Shown here: piece after piece, positions 34,699-43,858 of the stretch
Position numbering within the stretch: position 1 is the first letter of the stretch
Layout: each line of letters opens with the position of its first letter
DNA from: Simonsiella muelleri ATCC 29453
GTDB lineage: Bacteria > Pseudomonadota > Gammaproteobacteria > Burkholderiales > Neisseriaceae
Length of the DNA stretch: 64,000 nt
Assembly (NCBI RefSeq): GCF_002951835.1
Contig: NZ_CP019448.1
Span: forward strand, 2,294,001 to 2,358,000
Reading direction: 5' to 3'
Notes under the pieces: generated by a model
What the model saw: the letters and a program-made list of their open reading frames with translations, nothing else
Databases searched by the model: none
What the model was told of the DNA's origin: nothing
Position numbers and translations under genes: made by a program

Positions 34699-36009
34699 TT
34701 ATTCATCGGTGACTTTAATTTTCCCTGTAACCGCCTGTGTAATCAGCGCGGTGCGGTATTCTTTCAGACGACCTATGGTTTGATTGACCGTTTCACACAA
34801 GCGGTCGATTTTGGCAGTTTCTTGGTCTAGGTAATTGGCAATAGCGGTTTGTTCGGTTACGGGGGGAAGTAACGATTTTAGATAGCTTAATCTTTCCGAT
34901 TTTATTCCAAGTGCGGTAGAACCAGTTGCAAATTTATAAAGGCTAGCTTGAAACGCTTTTGACAAAATAAAATATTTTAAAAATCTATTATCAAGTTTAT
35001 CTTTTTTACCATCAAATTTTAATACTCGTTGAGCCAATGCAACATCAGTTCGGTCAATTTGAGCAACCTCACCTAACGGTGCTTCTGTAGTCATTAAGAC
35101 TTGTCCCAATTTAGGCAAACCTCGTCTCATAACTTCTTCATAGTTATCTTCATCAATAAATTCTTGTGAAAGTGTATAGTCAATTATTCCATTTTTAATA
35201 TTTCTTGCTGTTATTAGAAATACCCCACTATTTGTTTTTTCGGGAGTTTTTCCACGATAATCAATAATTGAGTTCATTACTAATTTAAAGGGAGAAACAT
35301 CCCAATGCGCCGGCACATCCCCCAACCATTCCACGCCACTATTTTTCATTGGGGCTGCAGGGTTTAAGCCTTTGGTTACGGCATGGGTAATCACGGCGGT
35401 ACGCCGTTCCGCGAGCTTTTCAAGCAGCGTTTGTTGCTTATCAATCAGTGCATCGATTTCACCGAGTTTGGTGTCTAGGTAGTGGGCGATGGCGGTTTGT
35501 TCTTTTAGTGGAAGCTTCACTATTGGTAGGCGTACTAAATCTGTGGCATTGATTGCGGGATAGCTTACACCAACAGAGTTTGAAACGATTGCGCCAATCA
35601 TATTTTCAGATTGAACCCAATAACCTAGAAATCTAGGAAATAAATTTTCTTTAGGTCGTAATACTGCAAAACCTGTAGAAACAATTAAATTGTCTTCTGC
35701 ATCTTGAATTTGGGTAATGGCTTTTAAATAGGTTCTTACCGTTGAAACAATCACATCTCCATTTTTAACAATACGTCTTGCCCTTGAGGGGCTATTTTCA
35801 AAAGTCATTAGCTCTTTTTGAATAATGCCTTCAATCAATGATACACTTGAAATATCAACATAAAGAATTTCATAGTCTGTATCGGTTTTATCGCCCAATA
35901 CTTCATCATTAAATGTTACTTCATCTTTCAGACGACATATGCTCCAATGCTCTGGCACTTCGCCTAGCCACGCTATGCCACTGTCTTTGTATTTTTCGTA
36001 TCTGTTCAT
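34699..36009 (-). CDS. hsdS: Type I restriction enzyme subunit S
   Basis: A 436-residue specificity subunit with two target-recognition domains. Each starts with the duplicated motif GIAWLGEVPEHW / GVEWLGDVPAHW (~12 and ~225) and ends with a conserved helix (EQTAIAHYLDTKLGEIDALI / EQTAIANYLDQETAKIDRLC). Two full domains imply a bipartite DNA target. Unusually, it contains an exact N. mucosa-type DUS, AGGTCGTCTGAA (minus strand, 34763-34774), and a one-mismatch copy (35927-35938). The local dialect, by contrast, is AGGC(A/T)GCCTGAA. This points to acquisition from a Neisseria donor. Confidence 0.93.
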   Translation of the reverse strand: MNRYEKYKDSGIAWLGEVPEHWSICRLKDEVTFNDEVLGDKTDTDYEILYVDISSVSLIEGIIQKELMTFENSPSRARRIVKNGDVIVSTVRTYLKAITQIQDAEDNLIVSTGFAVLRPKENLFPRFLGYWVQSENMIGAIVSNSVGVSYPAINATDLVRLPIVKLPLKEQTAIAHYLDTKLGEIDALIDKQQTLLEKLAERRTAVITHAVTKGLNPAAPMKNSGVEWLGDVPAHWDVSPFKLVMNSIIDYRGKTPEKTNSGVFLITARNIKNGIIDYTLSQEFIDEDNYEEVMRRGLPKLGQVLMTTEAPLGEVAQIDRTDVALAQRVLKFDGKKDKLDNRFLKYFILSKAFQASLYKFATGSTALGIKSERLSYLKSLLPPVTEQTAIANYLDQETAKIDRLCETVNQTIGRLKEYRTALITQAVTGKIKVTDE

Positions 36010-36089
36010 TTTGTTTACTCGTTTGCTTTTCAGGCAGCCTGAAAAGCCGTTTTTTAAGGTACAGGCTGCCTGAAAAGGGTTTGCGTGAA
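36010..36089 (-). repeat. Two DUS copies inside the hsd operon
   Basis: The hsdM-hsdS gap is almost entirely TTCAGGCAGCCTGAA (36029-36043) and CAGGCTGCCTGAA (36063-36075). The pair can fold (TTTTCAGGCAGCC...AGGCTGCCTGAAAA) and may lower hsdS/hsdR expression relative to hsdM. Confidence 0.7.
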
Positions 36090-38270
36090 TTAGTTTAATT
36101 TCCCTAGCATCGCCATAATTTCTTGCTCCAACGCCACAATCTCGCTTTTGATTTCGGCTAAATCGCGCGGCGGTTGGTATTCGTAGAAATGGCGGTTAAT
36201 CGGAATCTCAAAGCCAAGTTTGGTTTTGCTCTCATCAACCCACGCGTCTTGAACGTGCGGTAACACTTCAGCCGTCATATAAGCCTGAACAGTCGGGCGA
36301 AGAGCGGTTAATAAGTCGCTTAAATTGGTTTCGTTGTCATAACCTAAACTCAATGGGAACGCCATTTCAGAGGGCATCGGCACAAGTTCACTATCGCGTA
36401 ACTGTGGGTCAGGCTCGGGGTTGCCTTTGCTGTCGGTGCAAATGTCGGCGGTTTGGTCTCGCTCGCTTAATGCTTCCAAAATCGCTTTTTGCAGGCTGCC
36501 TGAAACTTTAAACGATAAGCCTTTTAACGCTGGATTTAACACTTTTAAAAATTGCGCTCGGCTGGTGTAAAGCGTGTTATCCAAACCGTTTAAGGTGTTA
36601 ATAATGGCTTGTTGTTGGGCTTTGCCTGTTTCTTCTTCGGCTTTGATTTGGGTTTCGTCCTTGATTTTTTTGGATTTTGCCAAATTCACAAAGGCGGTTT
36701 GCGCCCATAATTTTTCAATGCGTTCTGGGCTGGCTTGGAAATTCAAGCGTAACGGGCGTTCTACCGTGATTTTCAAATAGGCAAAATCTTGATTATTGAA
36801 AATTTTGCTGTCTTTGGTTTCAATAAAATCGGTGTAAAGCTGGGTAATGTCGGTGATGTGTTGTTCTGACAATTCATTGCGTTTATTGCCCAATGATTTT
36901 TGCATTTTTTGGAAATAGCCTGTGGCGTTAATCAGTTGAATTTTGCCTTGACGTTTTTCGCTTTTTTTGTTGGATAAAATCCAAATGTAGGTATAAATGC
37001 CTGTGTTATAAAACATTTGGTCGGGCAAGGCAATAACGGCTTCTAACAAGTCGTTTTCAATCACATAACGGCGGATATTGCTCTCACCACTGCCTGCATC
37101 GCCTGTGAATAATGGTGAGCCGTTAAACACCACGGCAATACGTGAGCCTTGTTCATCGGTTTTTGGCTGTTTCATTTTGCTTATCATGTGCTGCAAAAAC
37201 AGCAATGAGCCATCGTTAATGCGTGGCAAGCCCGCCCCAAATCGTCCGTTAAAACCTTGGTCTTGGTGTTCTTTTTTGACAAAATCTTCTTGGATTTTCC
37301 ATTCCACACCAAAAGGCGGATTGGCAAACATATAGTCAAAGCGTTTGCCTTGGTGTCCGTCATTTGGGGTAAAGCCGTTGCCTTTGTCTTTGGCGTTTTG
37401 TACGCCCAGCGTGTCGCCAAAAATGATGTGTTCGGCGGGCTCGTCTTTAATCAGTAAATCAGCACAACAAATGGCGTAAGACTCGGCGTTGTATTCTTGT
37501 CCGTACAAACCCAGACTAATGGCTTGGTTAAAACCTTTGAGTTCTTTTTCCGATTCGGACAACATTCCGCCTGTTCCGCAAGTGGGGTCGTAAATGGTGC
37601 GATGTACACCTGCTTTTTGGAGTTCCTCGTGGTCTTCAGCAAAGGCGATATTGACCATTAAGCGAATCACTTCTCGCGGTGTAAAGTGGTCGCCTGCCTC
37701 TTCGTTGGCTTGTTCGTTGAATTTTCGGATTAAGTCTTCAAACAAATAGCCCATTTGAATGTTAGAAATGACATCAGGCGAAAGCGTTAAGCCATGTTTA
37801 TTTAAATCGCCGATAAAATCTTGCAAGATTTTAAATAAGCGGTTGGCTTCGTCCAGTTTATCCAACTCTGTTTCAAACTCAAATTTGTCAAAAATATCTT
37901 TGGCTTTGGCAGAAAATCCGTTGATGTATTTAGAACAATTAGCACGAATATGGTCAGGGTCTTCCAAAAGACGAGCAAGATTAAAACCGCTAACGTTGTA
38001 AAGCGTTTGTTTACGATTTTGTCCGATAATTTCGGTTAATTTTTTATCCAAAATAACGGCAGGCAAATTTTTATTTTCATCAAAAACAGTTTTCATCTGG
38101 TCGGTGTGATTTGCCAAAATCGCATCAAAACGCGCCAAGACAATCAGCGGCAACATTACTTTACGATATTGTGGTGGACGATAAGTACCACGCAAGCCGT
38201 TGGCGATATTCCATAAAATAGAAACAAGTGTGCTATGGTGGGGGTGTTGTTGGGTTTGAATTTGTGTCAT
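36090..38270 (-). CDS. hsdM: Type I restriction-modification methyltransferase subunit M
   Basis: A 726-residue N6-adenine methyltransferase that acts with HsdS. SAM-binding motif I is DPTCGTGGML (~230) and catalytic motif IV is FANPPFG (~313); the helical N-terminal domain and a long C-terminal tail are present. ATG 38270 has AAAGGAT about nine bases upstream; the frame is open two codons further to a TTG. It is longer than the ~500-residue classical HsdM, as in the family with C-terminal extension. The half-S gene lies 20 bases upstream. Confidence 0.95.
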   Translation of the reverse strand: MTQIQTQQHPHHSTLVSILWNIANGLRGTYRPPQYRKVMLPLIVLARFDAILANHTDQMKTVFDENKNLPAVILDKKLTEIIGQNRKQTLYNVSGFNLARLLEDPDHIRANCSKYINGFSAKAKDIFDKFEFETELDKLDEANRLFKILQDFIGDLNKHGLTLSPDVISNIQMGYLFEDLIRKFNEQANEEAGDHFTPREVIRLMVNIAFAEDHEELQKAGVHRTIYDPTCGTGGMLSESEKELKGFNQAISLGLYGQEYNAESYAICCADLLIKDEPAEHIIFGDTLGVQNAKDKGNGFTPNDGHQGKRFDYMFANPPFGVEWKIQEDFVKKEHQDQGFNGRFGAGLPRINDGSLLFLQHMISKMKQPKTDEQGSRIAVVFNGSPLFTGDAGSGESNIRRYVIENDLLEAVIALPDQMFYNTGIYTYIWILSNKKSEKRQGKIQLINATGYFQKMQKSLGNKRNELSEQHITDITQLYTDFIETKDSKIFNNQDFAYLKITVERPLRLNFQASPERIEKLWAQTAFVNLAKSKKIKDETQIKAEEETGKAQQQAIINTLNGLDNTLYTSRAQFLKVLNPALKGLSFKVSGSLQKAILEALSERDQTADICTDSKGNPEPDPQLRDSELVPMPSEMAFPLSLGYDNETNLSDLLTALRPTVQAYMTAEVLPHVQDAWVDESKTKLGFEIPINRHFYEYQPPRDLAEIKSEIVALEQEIMAMLGKLN

Positions 38271-38290
38271 TTTCAAATATCCTTTTGAAT

Positions 38291-38878
38291 TTAATAAGTA
38301 TTTAAAATTTGTTCAGCTAATGCGGCGTTGTACTCTTGGCGAAGTGCGATAAGCTGTTCAAGTTTTTTTTGTTCGGTTAATGCTTGGGTGTGTCGGTCAA
38401 TAATTTGCTTTTGAATGGTAATCGGTGGAATTTTGATGGGAAATTCCTTTGCCATAGCCAGCGTAAAAATTGGAAACGAGGTGCCACGCAACACCGCTGA
38501 ATAATAGCTTTTTGCCGTGATGGCATGATTAAAGTACCACACCAAATATTTTGGCAATATTATTTCACTAAGCGAATGAATGATGATAAATGGATTACTT
38601 GCCACGACTTTATCTTTCAGGCTGCCTGAAAACAGATAGGCTTTAGGTTCGCCACGCGCCAACAATAAAATAGCGTTGTGCGGTAAATATTGCGGCTTAG
38701 AATCGTATTTCCATTCAATACCCGTCAAAAGTGTAGTGTCAATTTGATGGCTGTCTTTGGGTAAGTCTTTCACTTGAATGGCTTTAACTTCGCCATAATC
38801 CAGATAATCAATTGATTCCCGAATGGTAAAGCCTGTATAAAGTTGGGCAAAGTGTTTGAGTAAAATGGGTTTGGACAT
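38291..38878 (-). CDS. Half-size HsdS-like protein (single recognition domain)
   Basis: A 195-residue protein matching one target-recognition domain of type I S subunits: an HFAQLYTGFTIRESI start, KVVASNPFIII and the end motif FPIKIPPITIQKQIIDRHTQ followed by a coiled coil. The start at 38878 (MSKPILLKHFAQL) has AGAGAAG upstream; a longer frame to 38929 lacks one. It is first in the operon, before hsdM. Half-S proteins can dimerise to give palindromic specificity, so this could be a second specificity subunit, or a leftover of an older hsdS. DUS (38616-38630) in frame. Confidence 0.82.
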   Translation of the reverse strand: MSKPILLKHFAQLYTGFTIRESIDYLDYGEVKAIQVKDLPKDSHQIDTTLLTGIEWKYDSKPQYLPHNAILLLARGEPKAYLFSGSLKDKVVASNPFIIIHSLSEIILPKYLVWYFNHAITAKSYYSAVLRGTSFPIFTLAMAKEFPIKIPPITIQKQIIDRHTQALTEQKKLEQLIALRQEYNAALAEQILNTY

Positions 38879-39105
38879 TTTTTCTTCTCTGATAATGAAA
38901 AATACGATGCAGTAATTGGATAAATGCAAATTTTATTATTACGGTAAATTGTAACTTATTTAACTTGGCTTGTGAATTATTTTTTTTCATTTTTTTTATT
39001 ACTGCATAGATTGCTTTATTTAATCTTATGTTTTTAATGAATTTTTAAATTTGATAAAATACCTGTGGGTAAATCTTTAAATTTAAAACACCATAAATAG
39101 AAAAA

Positions 39106-39140
39106 AATGGCTTATCCCAATTGTTTTTGGATAAGCCATT
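39106..39140 (-). terminator. Intrinsic terminator of hemO
   Basis: AATGGCTTATCC (39106-39117) and GGATAAGCCATT (39129-39140), perfect 12-bp stem. On the minus strand it is followed by TTTTTTTCTA, so it ends hemO transcripts. Confidence 0.9.
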
Positions 39141-39184
39141 CTTTATTTGAGAGAGAAAGTGTTAAACCGTCTGAGTATCGGGAT

Positions 39185-39799
39185 TTATGCCACGTCAAAA
39201 ATCTCGCGTACTACTACTTTATAAAATGCAAATGCGTCCAATGCACCTTGCAATGCTGTAGCGCGTTCTTCTTCATTAACAGGTAAAGTATTTAATTTTT
39301 CTACGAAATCACGCCAATGCTTGCCACGACCATCAATGTGCGGTGCTAAATGGCGTGCGCCGTGTTCTGCGCTTAAGCCCAATTTATTTTGTGCATCTTT
39401 AAACAAAAATGCAGCACCCACATTAGAGCCTTCCGCACAATATAACCAGCCCAAAGTTTCTGCTCCCGATAATTGTGGCAATGGCACAGAAATGTTTTTT
39501 TCACTGGCATTCAAATCTTGCAAATCGCGCAGTACTTCATCATAACGCGCCAACTTTGCCAATCCCTCAATCTGCTGATTTAATTTAGGATTTTTGTAAA
39601 TATTGTCAACCACTTTATGAAAGACAGCCTGTAACTGCAAAAATTTGATGTAATTATCAGTTGAATCAAAAGGTTTCACCGACATCACCAAATTATCCAC
39701 GCTATCATGAGTCGTTTGACAATTGTGTTTCAAGAACTTGGCAAAAGTCAAATCGCCAGAATCTTCATTTTGTTCATTATAATCAGAATGATGAGACAT
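39185..39799 (-). CDS. hemO: Haem oxygenase
   Basis: A 204-residue cytosolic enzyme that cleaves haem to biliverdin, CO and Fe2+, releasing iron after haem uptake. It closely resembles meningococcal HemO: proximal His31 in THDSVDNLVMSVKPF, and distal-helix segment GWLYCAEGSNVGAAFLFK (~118-135), then EHGARHLAPHIDGRGKHW. AAGGAAA precedes ATG. Divergent from hmbR, the hemO/hmbR arrangement of Neisseria; both are probably iron-repressed. Confidence 0.95.
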   Translation of the reverse strand: MSHHSDYNEQNEDSGDLTFAKFLKHNCQTTHDSVDNLVMSVKPFDSTDNYIKFLQLQAVFHKVVDNIYKNPKLNQQIEGLAKLARYDEVLRDLQDLNASEKNISVPLPQLSGAETLGWLYCAEGSNVGAAFLFKDAQNKLGLSAEHGARHLAPHIDGRGKHWRDFVEKLNTLPVNEEERATALQGALDAFAFYKVVVREIFDVA

Positions 39800-40201
39800 T
39801 ATTTATTTCCTTATAACTTAAGAGATGAGGATAAAACACCAAAACCAAAACACATTGAAATAATTGAAATATAAATTGGCTTTGAACAAAAAAATGAACA
39901 GAAATGTATTTTGTATTTTTTGTCAAAACACAATCCGTAAATTTTAGTAAACCTAATTATCCTATCATTTTTATGATTTTATTTTCAAGTAATTTAAAAT
40001 AAATCAGTAAAAACAATATATTACAAAAAATTTTATAAAAATTTTTCTTTGAAATAAATTAATTATTCATTTGTGCTTGATAAAATCTTTACGTTTTTTT
40101 GCGTGATTAGTATAATCTATAATCTATTTGAGATTGAAAATTGGTATCGGTTTCAGTATTTAATTATCAAACATTTTGACCAAAATAACAAGAGTAAAAG
40201 T
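39800..40201. promoter_or_regulatory. hemO/hmbR divergent control region
   Basis: 402 very AT-rich bases. A promoter for hmbR is visible: TTTACG (40088-40093), 17 bases, TATAAT (40111-40116). TATAATCTATAATCTAT (40111-40127) contains tandem NATWAT-like hexamers, and AAATAAATTAATTATTCATTT (40052 onward) is a loose palindrome; both are candidate Fur sites. No DUS and no gene within it. Confidence 0.5.
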
Positions 40202-42679
40202 ATGAGAATTACAAAAATTAAAACGTTATCTTTTTTGTTGCTGATGGTTTTTGGAGCAAGTCAGGCAATTGCCAATGAGACAACTGCTACCCAAACATTG
40301 GAAACAGTAAAGGTAAAAGGTAAACGTGTTAATCCATCACTTGAGCGTAAAAATCAGGAAGCCATTCGCCGCGAAATGATTAATGACACACGAGATTTGG
40401 TGCGCTATTCGGCAGATGTAGGCATTAGTGATGATGGTCGCCGTACCAAAGGTTTTGCCATGCGTGGCGTAGAAGAAAACCGTGTTGGCATTAGTATTGA
40501 CGGTGTTTCGTTACCAGAATCAGAAGAAAATTCGCTGTATGCGCGTTATGGTAATTTCAATAATTCCCGCTTAAGTATTGACCCTGAATTGGTACGCAGT
40601 ATTGAAGTGAACAAAGGCGCAGATTCCATTAATTCAGGCAGTGGTGCATTAGGCGGTAATGTGAATTATCGTACATTGAATGGTTCGGATTTATTGCGCG
40701 ATAACCGTACTTTGGGTGGTATGTTCAAAAGTGGTTATGCCAGTAAAAATCGTGAATGGGTTAATACACTGGGGGTAGGATTTAATAATGGTACGGTAGA
40801 TGTGGCTTTGCTTTACTCTCATCGTCATGGACATGAATTAAAAAGTAATGGCGGCGATGTTGAGTTATACAAACCCAATAGCTATGCAACCGAATATGAT
40901 ATTCAGCGATTTGCAGAAGTTGGCTCATCACGCATTAAACCCGACCCATCTCAACACAAAAATAACAGTTGGTTGGCAAAATTGGGTTGGCAAATCAACC
41001 CAAATCATCGCGTTGGTGTGTCGGTAAATGGTCAAAAAAGCAATAATTACATTCATGAATATTCCTATGCTATGAACACATCTTGGCGCGAAGCCGATGA
41101 TGTGCAAAAACGCATTAATGGTAATCTGTTTTATGAATACACGCCTGAAAGCCAATGGCTGGCTTTGCTTCGTGCCGATATTGACCATCAAAAAACCGAC
41201 AATGGTTCCATCAACTATAAGGGCGATTACGATTCCACCAAAGTAAATACGGGTAATTGGCGAACAGATTATTATCGTTATGATAAAAGCTGGACGAGCA
41301 ACCGCGATTTTCGTAACAATGAAACCAAACTGAATCGTTTTGGTTTACGCATGGACAGCCAGCCTTTGCAATGGGGCAAAACCACTCATGAATTGTCTAT
41401 GAAATTATTGGCAGGACAACGCCAATTTAAAAATGTGAATACCGATGAAAATTTAGACCGTCAAGGTAAAGTAACCAAAACAGATATTTACACCATTCAA
41501 TATCCTGTGAAAACCAACCAATACCGCATTGCCTTATCGGATAAATTCCGTTTAACCGACCGGTTATCAGGTCATATAGGCGTGGCGTATGATTATTATA
41601 AAATCAAACCTTCTGAACCCGATGGCATACCTTGTGGTAAAGATGGTGGTTTTGGTCGCTTGTGTTCTGGCACCCCTGTTCCTGCCAGCTTTAAAGATTG
41701 GAGTTTCACAACTGGCTTGAACTGGAAATTCAATCCCAATTGGCAGGCAGGCTACAATTTTGCGACAGGTTTCCGCGTACCCACCGCGTCTGAAATGTAT
41801 TTCACTTTTGAAAGTGTGTACGGTAGCTGGTTAGCCAACCCAAAATTAACTTCTGAACGCAGCCAAAATCACACCTTATTTTTACAAGGTCGTGGCGAAA
41901 AAGGCTCTTTGGATTTAAGTGTATATCAAAGCCGTTACCGCGATTTCCTGTATGAACAAGAAACCAATTTAACGCGCGAAGACCCAACATGTGATGAGTT
42001 TGCTGCTTACTATACGGGCTGTACTGGTAAACGCACCGATTATTTCCAGCAAATGGTGAATTTGGACAAAGCACGCGTTAATGGTGTGGAAATTTCAGGC
42101 AGCCTGAATTTGGATAAAATTAGCCCACTTCCGCAAGGTTGGAAATTGTCCAGTAGTTTGGGTTACAGCAAAGGTTCAATGAATATTAAAGAGGGTAAAT
42201 TAAGCATGCTCTCCATTCAGCCATTGAAATTTGTGCTAGGTTTAGATTATGAGCAGCCTGCAAAAAAATATGGTGTATTTAGCCGTTTAACTTACACAGG
42301 TGCGAAAAAAGCCAAAGACGCTCAAACTGGTGAATACGCAACCAGATGTTTGGGGACGATTTCATCATATTCAGGTAGATGTATCGGCACAGAAGAAGCC
42401 TACACCAAGATTATAGATTATCGCTTTTTGAATAAACGTGCGTGGGTATTTGATGTATTTGGTTACTATCGCCCGACTCAAAACCTGACTTTGCGTGCTG
42501 GTGTATATAATTTATTTAACACCAAATACCACACATGGGACAGTTTGCGTGGCATTAATATGCGTTCAACCATTAACAGTATCAGCCTTTATGAGTATTC
42601 TCGTGGCAATTTGCAAGGTTTGGAGCGTTATACTGCACCAGGTCGCAATTACGCGGTTTCTTTGGAATACAAATTCTAA
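40202..42679 (+). CDS. hmbR: TonB-dependent haemoglobin receptor HmbR
   Basis: An 825-residue outer-membrane receptor that extracts haem from haemoglobin. Signal peptide MRITKIKTLSFLLLMVFGAS, cleaved near QAIA. TonB-box-like region LETVKVKGKRV; plug domain with KGFAMRGVEENRVGISIDGV and SIEVNKGADSINSGSGALGG; C-terminal barrel with NLTLRAGVYNLFNTKY and terminal aromatic (YKF). Many stretches match HmbR of N. meningitidis as remembered (DLVRYSADVG, ENSLYARYGNFN). ATG 40202 starts the signal peptide; the frame is open to 40073. DUS (42094-42108) in frame. Confidence 0.94.
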   Translation: MRITKIKTLSFLLLMVFGASQAIANETTATQTLETVKVKGKRVNPSLERKNQEAIRREMINDTRDLVRYSADVGISDDGRRTKGFAMRGVEENRVGISIDGVSLPESEENSLYARYGNFNNSRLSIDPELVRSIEVNKGADSINSGSGALGGNVNYRTLNGSDLLRDNRTLGGMFKSGYASKNREWVNTLGVGFNNGTVDVALLYSHRHGHELKSNGGDVELYKPNSYATEYDIQRFAEVGSSRIKPDPSQHKNNSWLAKLGWQINPNHRVGVSVNGQKSNNYIHEYSYAMNTSWREADDVQKRINGNLFYEYTPESQWLALLRADIDHQKTDNGSINYKGDYDSTKVNTGNWRTDYYRYDKSWTSNRDFRNNETKLNRFGLRMDSQPLQWGKTTHELSMKLLAGQRQFKNVNTDENLDRQGKVTKTDIYTIQYPVKTNQYRIALSDKFRLTDRLSGHIGVAYDYYKIKPSEPDGIPCGKDGGFGRLCSGTPVPASFKDWSFTTGLNWKFNPNWQAGYNFATGFRVPTASEMYFTFESVYGSWLANPKLTSERSQNHTLFLQGRGEKGSLDLSVYQSRYRDFLYEQETNLTREDPTCDEFAAYYTGCTGKRTDYFQQMVNLDKARVNGVEISGSLNLDKISPLPQGWKLSSSLGYSKGSMNIKEGKLSMLSIQPLKFVLGLDYEQPAKKYGVFSRLTYTGAKKAKDAQTGEYATRCLGTISSYSGRCIGTEEAYTKIIDYRFLNKRAWVFDVFGYYRPTQNLTLRAGVYNLFNTKYHTWDSLRGINMRSTINSISLYEYSRGNLQGLERYTAPGRNYAVSLEYKF

Positions 42680-42708
42680 AGTAGATTCAATACACGACAA
42701 AAATCCTG

Positions 42709-42752
42709 TCAGGCTGCCTGAAATGTTTGCAAAAGCATTTTAGGCAGCCTGA
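42709..42752 (+). terminator. Inverted DUS pair terminating hmbR
   Basis: AGGCTGCCTGAAATG (42711-42725) pairs with CATTTTAGGCAGCCT (42736-42750), one mismatch, 10-base loop. Confidence 0.8.
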
Positions 42753-42814
42753 ATTATTTATATGTCTTTTTATTGTATGATAATATTCTTGAAATCCATA
42801 GATAGGGAGAAAGC

Positions 42815-43264
42815 ATGAAATTTATTTCATCTATTATATTGTGCGCAGTGTTAACTGCCTGTTATTCTAATCATTCTTCAATTCAGAAAAGTAATAGCAA
42901 TTCTTTTTCATCAATTCAAACAGGAAAAACAGATATGCCTACGAAAAGCCCCATGTTAAATGAAATTTTAACAACAAAGATTGCAGCAAAAGAAACGGCT
43001 ATTGGTCAATTTATGCCAGGTCAAACTAGGGATGTGAGCGGTATTGTGAGTAAGTATATTCCAATTGGTACATCGCGAGAGCAAGTAAAACAAATTTTAG
43101 CTAATATGAACCAAAATTTTAAAGAAGAAAATAATATTATTCATGCTGGATATTTAGCCGAATTTATTCCAATGGTTCCGCGAGCAGGTGTGATGATTAA
43201 ATTAACGTTTAATGAACGTAATTTTTTAGAAACAATTGATGCACAATTATCTTATCAGCAATAA
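42815..43264 (+). CDS. Small lipoprotein, hypothetical
   Basis: Signal peptide MKFISSIILCAVLTAC with lipobox LTAC, a Ser/Asn-rich linker and a compact domain with SKYIPIGTSREQVKQILANM. This 'IPIGTSREQV' pattern recurs in small bacterial lipoproteins of unknown function and recalls the BamE/SmpA fold. AGGGAGA lies six bases upstream of ATG. It is the first gene of the group leading to the metallopeptidase/XVIPCD effector and may be a second immunity lipoprotein. Confidence 0.65.
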   Translation: MKFISSIILCAVLTACYSNHSSIQKSNSNSFSSIQTGKTDMPTKSPMLNEILTTKIAAKETAIGQFMPGQTRDVSGIVSKYIPIGTSREQVKQILANMNQNFKEENNIIHAGYLAEFIPMVPRAGVMIKLTFNERNFLETIDAQLSYQQ

Positions 43265-43297
43265 ATATAAAGACAATTAATTTTAAGGGTAAATAGA

Positions 43298-43835
43298 ATG
43301 AAACTAAAAGTACTTTCAATGTTTTTAACTATCATACCTACCTATCTTATTTTTGATGGCTTGTACATCAACACCAAATTTTTCAACAACAAAACAGGAG
43401 CAACATCAAATGAATAATACCGTACAATATGCAAATAAAACTTTATGGGAAATGTTTGGTCATCCAGAAGATTGGGAGTTGTATGTCTATTCAATTCCTT
43501 TGGAGATTGATTTTGTTAGACCGCCAACAATACATGATTTACGAAGTAAAGAATATAGTGAAATACACCGTTATCTAAATGATAATAAAGTTATTTATGC
43601 TATTAATCTTTTTAAGAATATTCTTTTTACCTATGGATTAGAATATCCTATAGATGTAAGAATTTTATTGGATTTTAAACACAAATATAAAAATGAAACT
43701 ATTAGTCTTGTTAATGATGGTTATACATTAGCATTTTATGTAGAAAGGAACATTGATGGTCAAATTGAAAAATTGCCAGCAATAGTTGTTTCTGATGAGC
43801 AATATAATGTGTTGAAACAACTATTTTCTAACTAA
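43298..43835 (+). pseudogene. Lipoprotein with frameshift in its signal peptide (candidate immunity protein)
   Basis: ATG 43298 opens MKLKVLSMFLTIIPTYLIF but shifts out of frame at T5 (43350-43354). With T4 it reads YLILMAC, a proper lipobox, and continues as ACTSTPNFSTTKQEQHQ through a ~140-residue domain to 43835. As written, translation could start only inside, giving an unlipidated form. It ends 23 bases before the effector gene, the position typical of immunity lipoproteins of antibacterial type IV effectors. The family is not recognised. Confidence 0.65.
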
Positions 43836-43858
43836 TTGTGAAATAAAGGGAAATGTTT

